The notes beneath the pieces are model-generated. The model saw only the letters and a list, made by a program, of their open reading frames with translations. It did no database searches and was not told the DNA's origin. Position numbers and translations under genes: made by a program. A stretch of 64,000 nucleotides of DNA from Streptomyces fagopyri. GTDB taxonomy: Bacteria > Actinomycetota > Actinomycetes > Streptomycetales > Streptomycetaceae. The number at the start of each line of letters is the position of its first letter. Positions within the stretch are counted from its first letter, which is position 1. Of this stretch, positions 32,171 to 40,691 are shown in pieces. Where the stretch lies: assembly GCF_009498275.1 (NCBI RefSeq), contig NZ_CP045643.1, forward strand, positions 1,302,001 through 1,366,000, in the 5' to 3' direction.

Positions 32171-32341
32171 GCCCCCAGCCTACTGACCCGCGGACAAGGG
32201 CCTGAACTGGGCCGATGACATGACCGGGAACGATCCGGACGGCCCTGGCGGGCGGCGCGGCCCGGCGCCCGCGGAAGACGGGTCCGGACAGGGGCACCGC
32301 GGCTCTGGAGGTTTTCGGCCGCACCGGGTATCGAGGCGGCC

Positions 32342-33217
32342 ATGGACGACACACTCCCGCGCGGTCTGCCCGCTCCTCCCCCGCTGGGCGCGAGCGCGCT
32401 GCCGCCCGGAACGTACGACGGCACGCTGGTCCTGGTGACCGGCGGCGGCACCGGGCTGGGCAAGGCGATCGCGGCGGAGTTCGCGCGCCTCGGCGCCGAT
32501 CTGCTGCTGGTGAGCCGCGACGCGGAGCATCTGCGCTCCGCCCGGGACGAGCTGGCCGGGCTCGGCACCCGGGTGACGACGGCGGTGTGCGACGTACGGG
32601 ACGCGGAGCGCATCGCGGAGGTCTTCGACGCGAGCCCGCTGCCCGGCGTCCTGGTGAACAACGCCGCCGCCAACTTCCCCGTACCCGCCGAGGAGATGAC
32701 GCCGAACGCCTGGCGAGCGGTCGTCGACATCACCCTCACCGGGACCTTCCTGATGACACGCGAGTTCGGGCGGTGTCATCTGGCCGCCGGCACACCCGGC
32801 TCGGTCATCGACGTCGGCGCCTCGTACGCCTGGACCGGCGGCCCGGGATACGCGCACAGCGCCGCGGCGAAGGCGGGGGTGCGCAACCTGGTGGAGACCC
32901 TGGCCGTGGAATGGGGGCCGTACGGCATCCAGGTCAACGGGCTGGTGCCCGGGCTGATGCCGCACGAGGACATGACCGCGGACATCAGGGGAGCGCTGGA
33001 CCGGACCGGGGCGCACGACGCGCGCCAGCCCGCGCTGCGGGTCGGCGCGCCGCGCGAACTGGGCTGGGCCGCCACCTTCCTGGCCTCCCCCTACGCCCGT
33101 TTCATCACCGGCCACACCCTGGTGGTGGACGGCGCGAACTGGCAGCGCAGGGTGCTCGTCGGCGCACCGGTGGTGCCGGTGCGCGACCAGTTGGGCCTGG
33201 GCCCCTTCACCGGCTGA
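32342..33217 (+). CDS. Short-chain dehydrogenase, 2,4-dienoyl-CoA reductase-like
   Basis: 291 residues from ATG 32342. The nucleotide-binding motif LVLVTGGGTGLGKAIAAEFA is followed by VLVNNAAANFPVPAEEMTPN. The active-site stretch YAWTGGPGYAHSAAAKAGVR lacks the classical YxxxK spacing but keeps S-A-A-A-K-A-G, as in peroxisomal/mitochondrial 2,4-dienoyl-CoA reductases, which use a different Tyr with this Lys. The C-terminus (GHTLVVDGANWQRR) is also typical. Likely reduces unsaturated acyl-CoA with NADPH. The nearby enoyl-CoA hydratase (33511-34344, minus strand) fits a fatty-acid theme, but the two are not in one operon. Confidence 0.82.
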   Translation: MDDTLPRGLPAPPPLGASALPPGTYDGTLVLVTGGGTGLGKAIAAEFARLGADLLLVSRDAEHLRSARDELAGLGTRVTTAVCDVRDAERIAEVFDASPLPGVLVNNAAANFPVPAEEMTPNAWRAVVDITLTGTFLMTREFGRCHLAAGTPGSVIDVGASYAWTGGPGYAHSAAAKAGVRNLVETLAVEWGPYGIQVNGLVPGLMPHEDMTADIRGALDRTGAHDARQPALRVGAPRELGWAATFLASPYARFITGHTLVVDGANWQRRVLVGAPVVPVRDQLGLGPFTG

Positions 33218-33218
33218 C

Positions 33219-33370
33219 GGTCGGTCGCCGAACGCGCAGAGGTCGAGCCGCGCGAGCCCCTCGGGGTCGGACAGGATGTACATCCCGACGACCCTCCCGT
33301 CGGTGACGGTCACGCCCATCACCAGAACGGCCGACGACGGGCGCGATGTCGTCGAGGGCCACGGCGAGAA
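33219..33370 (-). pseudogene. Frameshifted remnant of an ECF sigma factor SnoaL-like C-terminal domain
   Basis: On the minus strand, GVTVTDGRVVGMYILSDPEG followed by LARLDLCAFG is the typical end of SigJ-type ECF sigma factors with a SnoaL-like domain. The preceding strand of that domain (DDGLLAVALDDIAP) lies in a different frame. The stop codon after the last helix is lost, and the rest of the sigma factor is absent. A decayed fragment within the 293-bp gap 33218-33510; I see nothing else there. Confidence 0.55.
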
Positions 33371-33510
33371 GCCCGTCGTCGTCCCTCACCCGTCCCCCGC
33401 CCCACCGCACGCGACCCCGCGCGCAACCGTCCGCCCACCGCGCAGGACCCCGCCGCCCGCAACCGTTCGCACACGGCACACGGCACACGGCACCGATCGA
33501 AGCGTGCCGG

Positions 33511-34344
33511 TCACTTCCCCTCGAACCGAGGCACGCGGCGGGCGCCCTTCGCCGCGTATCCCTCGCGGGAGTCCTCGGACGCCAGGGTGAGCGCCGCCGA
33601 GCCGGCGGTGCGGTCGAGGGCTGCCGCGAGCCCCGCGTCGGCATAGGTGTCGATGTCGTGCTTGATGCCCCGCACGGCGAGCGGCGCGTTCGCCGCGATC
33701 TCGGCGGCGACGGCACGGGCGGCCCCGTCCAGTTCGTCGCGGGTCACGACGAGTTGGACCAGGTGAAGCCGCTCCGCCGTGGCGGCGTCCAGCGAACGCC
33801 CCGTCAGGGCCAGGAACTTCGCCCACCCGGCCCCCGCCTCCCGGGCGATCCTCAGATCACCGCCCGCGTCGACGGCCACCCCGAGCCGCGCCTCCGGCAG
33901 GGCGAACACCGCGTCGTCGGCCGCGATCCTGAGGTCCGCCATCAGCGCGAGTTCGAAGCCGAAGCCCAGACAGTGCCCCTGGACGGCCGCGACCACCGGC
34001 TGGGGCAGCCCGGCGAAGACCGCGAACCGCTCGTGCGCCCAGCGGATTCCCTCGTAGTAGTTGCGGGCCCGCTCCGCGTCCGTGCGCCCCTCGATCGCGC
34101 CGCCCGGCGCAGTCACGTCGATGCCCGCGCAGAAGGCCCGGCCCTGCGCCCGCAGCAGCACCACCCGGACCGACCGGTCGAAGCGGATCCGGTCGGCCAG
34201 CAGGCCGAGTTGACGCGTCGACTCCCAGCTCCACGCGTTGAGCCTGGCCGGACGGCAGAGGGTGAGGACGCCGATCCCGTCCTCGACCTCCAGGCGCAGC
34301 CGCTCCTCACCCTCCGGGACGTCGGTGCGCAAGGTGTCGATCAT
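33511..34344 (-). CDS. Enoyl-CoA hydratase/isomerase-family protein
   Basis: 277 residues from ATG 34344 (gagagggggcacgg upstream). The crotonase fold is clear: VLTLCRPARLNAWSWES, the oxyanion-hole region RAFCAGIDVTAPGG, and VVAAVQGHCLGFGFELALMA, with LPEARLGVAVDAGGDLRIAR. At the second catalytic position (usually Glu in EARLG-x-x hydratases) E is present in PEARLG, and DAGGDLRI resembles dienoyl-CoA isomerase-like members with an Asp. Acts on acyl-CoA in the cytoplasm. A perfect 10-bp-arm palindrome 14 bp upstream of the ATG suggests TetR-type control. It shares its direction with the downstream aminopeptidase gene (48 bp away) but may not be functionally linked. Confidence 0.85.
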   Translation of the reverse strand: MIDTLRTDVPEGEERLRLEVEDGIGVLTLCRPARLNAWSWESTRQLGLLADRIRFDRSVRVVLLRAQGRAFCAGIDVTAPGGAIEGRTDAERARNYYEGIRWAHERFAVFAGLPQPVVAAVQGHCLGFGFELALMADLRIAADDAVFALPEARLGVAVDAGGDLRIAREAGAGWAKFLALTGRSLDAATAERLHLVQLVVTRDELDGAARAVAAEIAANAPLAVRGIKHDIDTYADAGLAAALDRTAGSAALTLASEDSREGYAAKGARRVPRFEGK

Positions 34345-34357
34345 CCGTGCCCCCTCT

Positions 34358-34382
34358 CGGTTCTGACAATCCGTCAGAACCG
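34358..34382. promoter_or_regulatory. Perfect 10-bp-arm palindrome, probable TetR-type operator
   Basis: CGGTTCTGAC (34358-34367) and GTCAGAACCG (34373-34382) flank AATCC. It sits directly upstream of the enoyl-CoA hydratase start. TTCTGAC/GTCAGAA palindromes are typical of TetR-family regulators of acyl-CoA metabolism in actinobacteria. The cognate regulator is not in the window as far as I can tell. Confidence 0.65.
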
Positions 34383-34391
34383 TAGGGGACC

Positions 34392-35741
34392 TCAGACCTC
34401 GTCGCGCGTCAACGCCAGCAGACGGTCCAGGACACGAGGACCGCCGGCCCGAACCCCGTCGTGTTCGAACTCGTCGGTCACCCAGGTGCGCAGACCGCCG
34501 ATGGCGCGGGCGGTGCGCAGCGCGTGCCCGGTGTCGACGTACATGTCGTCGTGGTAGACCGCCGCGGCCACCGGGACCTCGTTGGCGGCGAGGCGGGCGG
34601 GGTCGTACAGCGGACGCCAGTCGGTGCGGGCGGCCAGTTCCTCGGCGGTCTCGCGCAGCGGCCGCAGCGCCGGGTCGTTGTCGAACGTCCAGGGGTGCAC
34701 GGACTCACCGGTGAACAGCAGCGGTCCGTCGTCCGCGAGTGTCTTGGCGGCGTCGAACTGCGGGAACTCGGCGCGCACCCGCTCGGCCGACCAGTCGGTG
34801 GGCCGGTCGTCCTGCCCGTAGATCGCCTCGTGGACCAGCGCGTAGAGCGGGTGGCCCGCGTAGGAGAGCAGACCCTGCACCTCCTCCTGGAAGGCGTCGG
34901 AGAGGGCCGGCCCCTGCGGGGTGCGGACGAAGGCGTCCTCCAGGAGGTAGTGCAGCCGGTGACTGCCCTCGCTGCCGCCGAGGAGGATGCCGAGCGACTG
35001 GAAGGCCTCGACGGTGAGGCGGTAGCCGCCGTTCAGCACCGGTTCGTGCCGCACGAGGTACTCGGCGATCTGCCGGGCCCGCTCCACGTCCTGGGGGTAA
35101 CGCGCGTAGTGTGCCGCCACTTTGCGCTCGATACGGGGGTACGCGGCCCGGTAGACGTCGTCCGCGTGCGCGTCAAGCCCGGGAAGTCCACCGGTGATCA
35201 GCGCCGCGCGCAGCCCTTCGGGGGCGGTCGAGAGGTAGTTCACCGCGCAGAAGCCGCCGAAGCTCTGGCCCAGTACGGTCCAGGGCGCGCCACCGGTGAC
35301 CCGGGGGCGGACGGCCTCGCAGTCACGGACGATGGAGTCGCCGCGGAAGTACGTGAGGTAGTCCGCCTGTGCCCGGGGGCCGCCGCGCATCGGGAGTGTC
35401 TGACGGTTGGCCGGCGTCGAGTGGCCGGTGCCGCGCTGGTCGAGCAGCAGGACCCGGAACTCCTTGAGCGCGCGGCCGAGCCAGGCCTGCTTGCCGACGA
35501 AGCGGTTGGCGCCGAAGCCGGGGCCGCCCTGGAGGTAGACCAGCCAGGGGAGGTCCTGGTGCGCCTTCTCGCTCGCGACGACCGCGCGGGCGAACAGCTG
35601 GATGCTCTCCCCCGCCGGTTCGTCGTGGTCGAGGGGCACGGTGAAGCGGTGGTCGGTGAGGACGACACCGGGCTGGCGGTAGCTGACGGTCAACGGGACT
35701 CCCCAGACGTACGGATTCCAGGCTGCGTCCCAGTTGAACAC
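34392..35741 (-). CDS. S33-family prolyl aminopeptidase
   Basis: 449 residues from GTG 35741 (gggggagcat upstream); the start is a best guess because the frame is open further. Alpha/beta hydrolase features: WLVYLQGGPGFGANRF (the HGGPG-like oxyanion loop, here QGGPG), LLLDQRGTGHSTPANRQTLP, the nucleophile elbow GQSFGGFCAV, a late catalytic Asp region DDMYVDTG and the His in DEFEHDGVRAGG. This is the pattern of proline iminopeptidases that release N-terminal residues from small peptides. There is no signal peptide, so it is probably cytoplasmic. It lies downstream of the rhamnose LacI gene with a separate palindrome in the gap, so it is likely transcribed on its own. Confidence 0.85.
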   Translation of the reverse strand: MFNWDAAWNPYVWGVPLTVSYRQPGVVLTDHRFTVPLDHDEPAGESIQLFARAVVASEKAHQDLPWLVYLQGGPGFGANRFVGKQAWLGRALKEFRVLLLDQRGTGHSTPANRQTLPMRGGPRAQADYLTYFRGDSIVRDCEAVRPRVTGGAPWTVLGQSFGGFCAVNYLSTAPEGLRAALITGGLPGLDAHADDVYRAAYPRIERKVAAHYARYPQDVERARQIAEYLVRHEPVLNGGYRLTVEAFQSLGILLGGSEGSHRLHYLLEDAFVRTPQGPALSDAFQEEVQGLLSYAGHPLYALVHEAIYGQDDRPTDWSAERVRAEFPQFDAAKTLADDGPLLFTGESVHPWTFDNDPALRPLRETAEELAARTDWRPLYDPARLAANEVPVAAAVYHDDMYVDTGHALRTARAIGGLRTWVTDEFEHDGVRAGGPRVLDRLLALTRDEV

Positions 35742-35782
35742 ATGCTCCCCCGCCGTCCGAGCCCGGGGATCAAGAAACCGTA

Positions 35783-35798
35783 CTGAACGGCCGCTCAG
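35783..35798. promoter_or_regulatory. 16-bp near-palindrome upstream of the aminopeptidase
   Basis: CTGAACGGCCGCTCAG is symmetrical at 14 of 16 positions around CGGCCG. It lies between the LacI gene end (35815) and the proposed aminopeptidase start (35741). A TetR-type operator is possible. Confidence 0.35.
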
Positions 35799-35814
35799 CA
35801 CCGGGCGGGAAGGA

Positions 35815-36840
35815 TCAGCGTGCCGACAGGCTGGAGCGGCGTACCACCAGCTCCGGCTGGAGCACCACCCGCCGGTGTTCGTGCGGCACCGGGGACGTCT
35901 CGGCCTCCGTCTCCTCCAGCAGCAGCTCGGCGGCGAGGGCACCCATCGTCATCGCGGGCTGGCGCACCGAGGTGAGCGGGACGGCCGCCGCGGCGGCGAA
36001 CTCGATGTCGTCGTAGCCGACGATCGCGAGGTCGTCGGGGACGCCGACCCCGGCGGCGTACATGGCCTGCAGGACACCGAGGGCGAGCAGGTCGTTGGCG
36101 CAGAAGACGGCGGTGGGGCGCACGGCCAGGCCGAGGAGCCGGGCGCCGGCGTCACGGCCCGCGGCCACGTCCAGGCGCTCGGTCGGCAGCTCCTTGAGCG
36201 CGGTGGGCGCGAGCCCGGCCTCGGCCAGCGCGTTCAGCGCGCCGGTGCGCCGGTCGGTGACCTGGTTCAGTCCCGGCGGTCCGCTGACGTACGCGATGGA
36301 GCGGTGACCGGCGTCGACGAGGTGGCGTACGGCCAGCGCGCCGCCTGCCACGTCGTCGACCGAGACCGAGCACTCGGTGGTGCCCTCGGCGACCCGGTCG
36401 ACCAGGACGAAGGGGATGCCGTTGCGGCGGAAGGTCTCGATGTTGCGACCCGTCGCGTCGGCGGGGGTGAGCAGCACCCCGCGCACCCGCTGCTCGGCGA
36501 AGAGCGACAGGTAGTCGGCCTCCTCGCTCGCGCTCTGCGCGCTGTTGCAGACCATCACGCCGAGCCCGGCGTCCCGCGCCGCCCGCTCGGCGCCGCGCGC
36601 CACGTCCACGAAGAAGGGGTTGCCCATGTCGAGGACGAGCAGGCCCATGATCCGGCTGCGCCCGGCCCGCAGCTGGCGCGCCGACTCGCTGCGGACGTAG
36701 CCCAGCCGGTCTATGGCCGACTGGACGCGCGCCCGGGTCTCGGAGGCCACGGTGTCCGGGCGGTTGATCACGTTCGAGACCGTGCCCACGGAGACTCCAG
36801 CGGCGCGGGCGACGTCCTTGATACCCACCGACTGACCCAT
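35815..36840 (-). CDS. LacI-family regulator of the rhamnose locus
   Basis: 341 residues from ATG 36840 (ctggaggttcgtgcctg upstream). The N-terminal HTH is VGIKDVARAAGVSVGTVSNV followed by the hinge helix QSAIDRLGYVRSESARQLRA. The periplasmic-binding-like sensor domain follows (MGLLVLDMGNPFFVDVARGA, VLVDRVAEGTTECSVSVDDV, IVGYDDIEFAAAAAVPLTSV). It closes the minus-strand arm of the rhamnose cluster. Predicted to bind L-rhamnose or a phosphorylated intermediate and to repress both arms. Candidate operators with the central symmetry expected of LacI proteins lie at 42281 and 42444. Confidence 0.85.
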   Translation of the reverse strand: MGQSVGIKDVARAAGVSVGTVSNVINRPDTVASETRARVQSAIDRLGYVRSESARQLRAGRSRIMGLLVLDMGNPFFVDVARGAERAARDAGLGVMVCNSAQSASEEADYLSLFAEQRVRGVLLTPADATGRNIETFRRNGIPFVLVDRVAEGTTECSVSVDDVAGGALAVRHLVDAGHRSIAYVSGPPGLNQVTDRRTGALNALAEAGLAPTALKELPTERLDVAAGRDAGARLLGLAVRPTAVFCANDLLALGVLQAMYAAGVGVPDDLAIVGYDDIEFAAAAAVPLTSVRQPAMTMGALAAELLLEETEAETSPVPHEHRRVVLQPELVVRRSSLSAR

Positions 36841-36916
36841 CAGGCACGAACCTCCAGGTAAACGAGAAGCGGCGGGCGGGCCTTCACATTACCCGCGCGT
36901 CCCCGGGCACCGGCGC

Positions 36917-37201
36917 TCATGCGGGCAGCCGGGATCCGGTGATGCGGAGCGCCCGGGGCGCCGCGCCGCCGGGCGTCTCCTGGGACGCGAGCGACGCCGT
37001 CCCAGCCCGCGGGACACGCGTCTCACCGATGGCGGCCCTCCTGGTCCGGGGGCCCGACGTGTTCCGGTCGGGGCCCGGTGGGTCGACGGTGAGAGCGGTG
37101 CCCGTGGCGGGGACCGGGCCGGCGGCCCGCGCCGTACCGGCGGGACCGGGACCCGTGGCGACGCCCGAAGGCGCCGCCGTCAGGAGGGTGCGTCGTCTCA
37201 T
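36917..37201 (-). CDS. Short Tat-signal-like protein, possibly a truncated secreted enzyme
   Basis: 94 residues from ATG 37201 (aggagccccccac upstream), 15 bp after the mutarotase stop. MRRRTLLTAAPSGVATGPGP looks like a degraded twin-arginine signal: the hydrophobic core is broken by Pro and Gly. The rest (VDPPGPDRNTSGPRTRRAAI, GGAAPRALRITGSRLPA) has low complexity and no recognisable fold. Many rhamnose loci carry a secreted alpha-L-rhamnosidase or lyase; this may be the scarred N-terminus of such a gene after an internal deletion. It may not be a functional protein. Confidence 0.4.
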   Translation of the reverse strand: MRRRTLLTAAPSGVATGPGPAGTARAAGPVPATGTALTVDPPGPDRNTSGPRTRRAAIGETRVPRAGTASLASQETPGGAAPRALRITGSRLPA

Positions 37202-37216
37202 GTGGGGGGCTCCTGG

Positions 37217-37537
37217 TCAGGCGAGATGGAAGACTTCGGTGAGGGGGGTCATCGCCTCGTCGGGTCTGGCGCCGTCCAGCGATTCGAAGAACGGCGCCAT
37301 CTCCGCCTGCCAGCGGGCGTTGATGCCGGTGGCCTCCATGGCGGCGCGGGCGGCCGTGAAGTCCTCGGTCTCCACGTAGCCGACCAGCAGCCCGTCCTCG
37401 CGCAGGAACAGCGAGTAGTTGTGCCAGCCGGTGTCCGAGAGCGCCTGGAGCATCTCGGGCCACACGGCGGCATGCCGCTCGCGGTACTCGTCGAGGCGGT
37501 CCGCCCGGACCTTCAGCAGGAAGCACACACGCTGCAT
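37217..37537 (-). CDS. rhaM: L-rhamnose mutarotase
   Basis: 106 residues from ATG 37537 (ccggagggtccttg upstream). The family signature is complete: RVCFLLKVRADRLDEYRERH, AAVWPEMLQALSDTGWHNYS, LFLREDGLLVGYVETED and RWQAEMAPFFESLDGARPDE. His and Tyr residues of the active site (H in ERHAAVWPE, Y in HNYS) and the two Trp are present. It interconverts the alpha and beta anomers of L-rhamnose in the cytoplasm so that the isomerase receives its preferred form. It is in the same orientation and 16 bp from the binding-protein gene, part of the transport arm. Confidence 0.93.
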   Translation of the reverse strand: MQRVCFLLKVRADRLDEYRERHAAVWPEMLQALSDTGWHNYSLFLREDGLLVGYVETEDFTAARAAMEATGINARWQAEMAPFFESLDGARPDEAMTPLTEVFHLA

Positions 37538-37553
37538 CAAGGACCCTCCGGAC

Positions 37554-38636
37554 CTAGAAGTCGAACTGGTCGATGTTCTTCGCGTCGAAGACGGTCGGCT
37601 TGCCCAGGTTGATCACGCCGTCCTTGCCGAGGGTGAAGGACCCCATGTCGCCGGCCTTGAAGGTCTCGCCCTCCTTGCCGCTGATCTGTCCGGACACCAG
37701 CGCGACGGCGGTACGGGCGGCGAGCTCACCGAGCTTCGCCGGGTCCCACAGCTCGAAGCCGTCGACGGTGCCGTTCTTGACGTACTTGCGCATGTCGTTG
37801 GGGGTGCCGAGGCCGGTCAGCTTGACCTTGCCCTTGTACTTGGAGCCGGACAGGTACTGGGCCGCGGCCTTGATGCCGACCGTGGTCGGGGAGATGATCC
37901 CCTTGAGGTTCGGGTGCTCCTGGAGAAGGCCCTGGGTCTGCTGGAAGGACTGCTGGGCGTCGTCGTTGCCGTAGGCGACCTTGACCAGCTTGACGTCCTT
38001 GTACTTGGGGTCCTTCAGCTCGTCCTTCATGAAGTCGATCCAGGTGTTCTGGTTCGTCGCCGTCTGCGCGGCGGACAGGATCGCGATCTCCCCCTTGTAA
38101 CCGATCTGCTCGGCGAGCAGCTGCACCTCGGTACGGCCCAGGTCCTCGGCGCTGGCCTGCGAGACGAAGGCGTTGCGGCACTCGGGCTTGGTGTCGGAGT
38201 CGTAGGTGACGACCTTGATCTTGTTGCTCATGGCCTGCTTGAGCGCGGTGCACAGCGCCCCCGGGTCCTGCGCGGACACGGCCATCGCGTCGACCTGCTG
38301 CTGGGTGAGCGTGTTGACGTAGCTCACCTGGCCGGAGGTGTCGGTGGCGCTGCTGGGGCCGACCTCCTTGTACGTGGAACCGAGCTCCGTCAGCGCCTTC
38401 TCGCCGCCCTTGTCGGAGGAGGTGAAGTACGGGTTGTTGACCTGCTTGGGCAGGAACCCGACCGTCAGACCCTTCTTGGTCGCCGCGTTCGGGTCGGCCT
38501 TGCCGGCCGTGGCGTTCGAACCGCTGTCGGCCTTCACGTCCTTCTTGGTGGTGCCGCCGCAGGCGGTGGCGGCCAGGGCGAGCGAGCTGACGGCGGCGAG
38601 CGCCACGCAGGCGCGGCGGATCGTTGACTTGCGCAT
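37554..38636 (-). CDS. rhaS: Rhamnose ABC transporter substrate-binding lipoprotein
   Basis: 360 residues from ATG 38636 (taaaggaaccttcgcc upstream). The signal peptide ends in a lipobox LALAATAC with the acylated Cys at 26. The mature domain is a type-I periplasmic-binding protein of the RhaS/AI-2 type: LTVGFLPKQVNNPYFTSSDK, SAQDPGALCTALKQAMSNKI, VVTYDSDTKPECRNAFVSQA, GIISPTTVGIKAAAQYL, GLGTPNDMRKYVKNGTVDGF. It ends TVFDAKNIDQFDF, a familiar end of rhamnose-binding proteins. Captures L-rhamnose outside the membrane and delivers it to the RhaPQ permeases. Confidence 0.92.
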   Translation of the reverse strand: MRKSTIRRACVALAAVSSLALAATACGGTTKKDVKADSGSNATAGKADPNAATKKGLTVGFLPKQVNNPYFTSSDKGGEKALTELGSTYKEVGPSSATDTSGQVSYVNTLTQQQVDAMAVSAQDPGALCTALKQAMSNKIKVVTYDSDTKPECRNAFVSQASAEDLGRTEVQLLAEQIGYKGEIAILSAAQTATNQNTWIDFMKDELKDPKYKDVKLVKVAYGNDDAQQSFQQTQGLLQEHPNLKGIISPTTVGIKAAAQYLSGSKYKGKVKLTGLGTPNDMRKYVKNGTVDGFELWDPAKLGELAARTAVALVSGQISGKEGETFKAGDMGSFTLGKDGVINLGKPTVFDAKNIDQFDF

Positions 38637-38665
38637 GGCGAAGGTTCCTTTACGAGGGTGGGCGG

Positions 38666-39658
38666 TTACGAGGTCGGAGTCGAGGCGGCTCTGCGGCCCG
38701 CCCTCGCTACGGAGATCTGCCGCGCGACCCGGGGGCCGAGCACGGAGACGACGAGCAGAACGCCGGTGACGACGATCTGCGACTGCGCGGAGACATTGGA
38801 GAGGCTCATCACGTTCTGCAGCGCGCCGAGCAGGAAGACTCCCGCGATCGCGCCGCCGAGCGTGCCCTTGCCGCCGTCGAAGTCGATGCCGCCCAGCAGG
38901 ACGGCGGCGACGACGGAGAGTTCGAGGCCGGTGGCGTTGTCGTAGCGGGCGCTGGCGTAGTGCAGCGCCCAGAAGACGCCGGTCAGCGAGGCCATGAAGC
39001 CGGTGGCGACGAACAGGATCAGCTTCTGCCGCTTGACCCTGATGCCGGCGAAGCGCGCGGCCTCCTCGTTGGCGCCGACGGCGAAGGCCGAGCGTCCGAA
39101 CGGGGTGGCGTGCAGGACGACCACGGCGATCGCGACGAGCACCAGGAAGGGCAGGAAGGCCTGGGGGATGAAGGTGTTCCCGATGCGCCCGGCCGCGAAG
39201 TCCTGGTACTGGGTGGGGAAGTCGGTCACCGCGTCCGAGCCGAGCACGATCTGCGCGATACCACGGTAGGCGGCGAGCGTGCCGATGGTGACGGCGAGGG
39301 AGGGCAGTCCCAGCCTGGTCACCAGCAGGCCGTTGACCAGGCCGCACACCACGCCGAGCAGCAGACACAGCGGGATGATCGTCTCGATCGACATGCCCTG
39401 GTTCCACAGGACGCCCATCACCGAGCCGGACAGACCCGCCGTGGAGGCGACCGAGAGGTCGATCTCCCCGGCCACCACGAGCAGGGTCATCGGCAGCGCG
39501 ATCAGCGCGATGGGCAGGGTGTTGCCGATCAGGAAGGACAGGTTGAGGGCGTTGCCGAAGCCGTCGACGAAGCCGAAGGAGAACAGCAGCAGGACGATGA
39601 GGAGGGCGCCGACGACCGTGTCCCAGCGGACGGCGCGCGCGAGGGACGAGTCAGCCAT
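38666..39658 (-). CDS. rhaQ: Rhamnose ABC transporter permease
   Basis: 330 residues from ATG 39658, which overlaps the end of the other permease gene by 8 bp (translational coupling). About ten membrane segments of the RbsC/BPD_transp_2 type, including NTLPIALIALPMTLLVVAGE, IDLSVASTAGLSGSVMGVLW, LLGVVCGLVNGLLVTRLG and GKGTLGGAIAGVFLLGALQN. The conserved cytoplasmic loop AVGANEEAARFAGIRV contacts the ATPase. Forms the channel together with the RhaP-type permease. The assignment of P versus Q between the two permeases is by order only. Confidence 0.9.
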   Translation of the reverse strand: MADSSLARAVRWDTVVGALLIVLLLFSFGFVDGFGNALNLSFLIGNTLPIALIALPMTLLVVAGEIDLSVASTAGLSGSVMGVLWNQGMSIETIIPLCLLLGVVCGLVNGLLVTRLGLPSLAVTIGTLAAYRGIAQIVLGSDAVTDFPTQYQDFAAGRIGNTFIPQAFLPFLVLVAIAVVVLHATPFGRSAFAVGANEEAARFAGIRVKRQKLILFVATGFMASLTGVFWALHYASARYDNATGLELSVVAAVLLGGIDFDGGKGTLGGAIAGVFLLGALQNVMSLSNVSAQSQIVVTGVLLVVSVLGPRVARQISVARAGRRAASTPTS

Positions 39659-40691
39659 GGCGGGCGTTCCTCTTCTTCAGTGCGAAGGCCACGCGCAGCG
39701 CGACGATCCGGTCGACCGCGATGGCGAGGATCAGCAGGACACCGTTGATGGCGAGCACCCAGACGGAGCTGACGCCGAGCGCGGGCAGCACGCTGTTGAT
39801 GGAGGTGAGCAGCAGGGCGCCGAGCGCGGCACCGTAGACGCTGCCGGAGCCGCCGGTGAAGACGACGCCGCCGACCACCACGGCGCTGACGACGGTGAGT
39901 TCGTAGCCGGTGCTGGTGCCGGAGTCGACGTTGCCGAACCGGGCGAGGTACAGGGCGCCGGCGAGACCGGCGAGAGCGCCGCAGACGACGTACGCGGTCA
40001 GGATGCGCTTGCGGACCGGGATGCCGGCCAGCCGCGCGGCCTCGGGGTTGGAGCCCAGCGCGTACAGCTCCCGTCCGCTGCCGAAGTGTTTGAGGTAGTA
40101 GGCGGTGACCAGCAGTACGGCGAGGGCGATCAGCGCGAGGTACGGCACCGCCGAGATGCCGCCGGAGCCGAAGTCGACGAAGCCGCCCGGGAGATCGGCG
40201 GCGGTGATCTGCCGGGAGCCGACCCAGATGGAGTCGATGCCGCGGATGATGTAGAGCGTGCCGAGGGTGACGACGAGCGCGGGCACCTGGCCGAGGCTGA
40301 CCAGCAGCCCGTTGACGAGTCCCCATCCGATGCCGAGCAGCACCGCGAGGAACACCGCGACGACGGGGTTCCCGCCGCCCTGCAGATAGGTGCCGGCCGC
40401 GAAGGCGCTGATGCCGAGCGTGGAGCCGACGGACAGGTCGACGTTCCGGGTGATCACGACCAGGGACTGGCCGGTGGCGACCAGTACCAGGATGGTCGCG
40501 TTCAGCAGCAGGTCCTTGATGCCCTGTTCGGACAGGAACTGGCTGTTGCCCATCTGGGTGATGGCGATCATCACCAGGAAGACGACCAGGATGGCGAGTT
40601 CGCGCATCTTGAAGACGCGGTCCACCAGCCGGGTGCCGCTCGACCGGGGGACCTCGGCGGCGGGGGCGGGGTTGGGTGCGGTCACCGTCAT
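39651..40691 (-). CDS. rhaP: Rhamnose ABC transporter permease
   Basis: 346 residues from ATG 40691, with gagaggg about 9 bp upstream. Membrane segments follow the ribose-type permease pattern: ELAILVVFLVMIAITQMGNS, ILVLVATGQSLVVITRNVDL, SVGSTLGISAFAAGTYLQGG, LLGIGWGLVNGLLVSLGQVP. The ATPase-contact loop is YALGSNPEAARLAGIPVRKR. The C-terminus is basic (LKKRNARHG). A mini-frame of 11 codons links it to the ATPase gene (see 40688-40723). Partner of the second permease in the rhamnose importer. Confidence 0.9.
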   Translation of the reverse strand: MTVTAPNPAPAAEVPRSSGTRLVDRVFKMRELAILVVFLVMIAITQMGNSQFLSEQGIKDLLLNATILVLVATGQSLVVITRNVDLSVGSTLGISAFAAGTYLQGGGNPVVAVFLAVLLGIGWGLVNGLLVSLGQVPALVVTLGTLYIIRGIDSIWVGSRQITAADLPGGFVDFGSGGISAVPYLALIALAVLLVTAYYLKHFGSGRELYALGSNPEAARLAGIPVRKRILTAYVVCGALAGLAGALYLARFGNVDSGTSTGYELTVVSAVVVGGVVFTGGSGSVYGAALGALLLTSINSVLPALGVSSVWVLAINGVLLILAIAVDRIVALRVAFALKKRNARHG

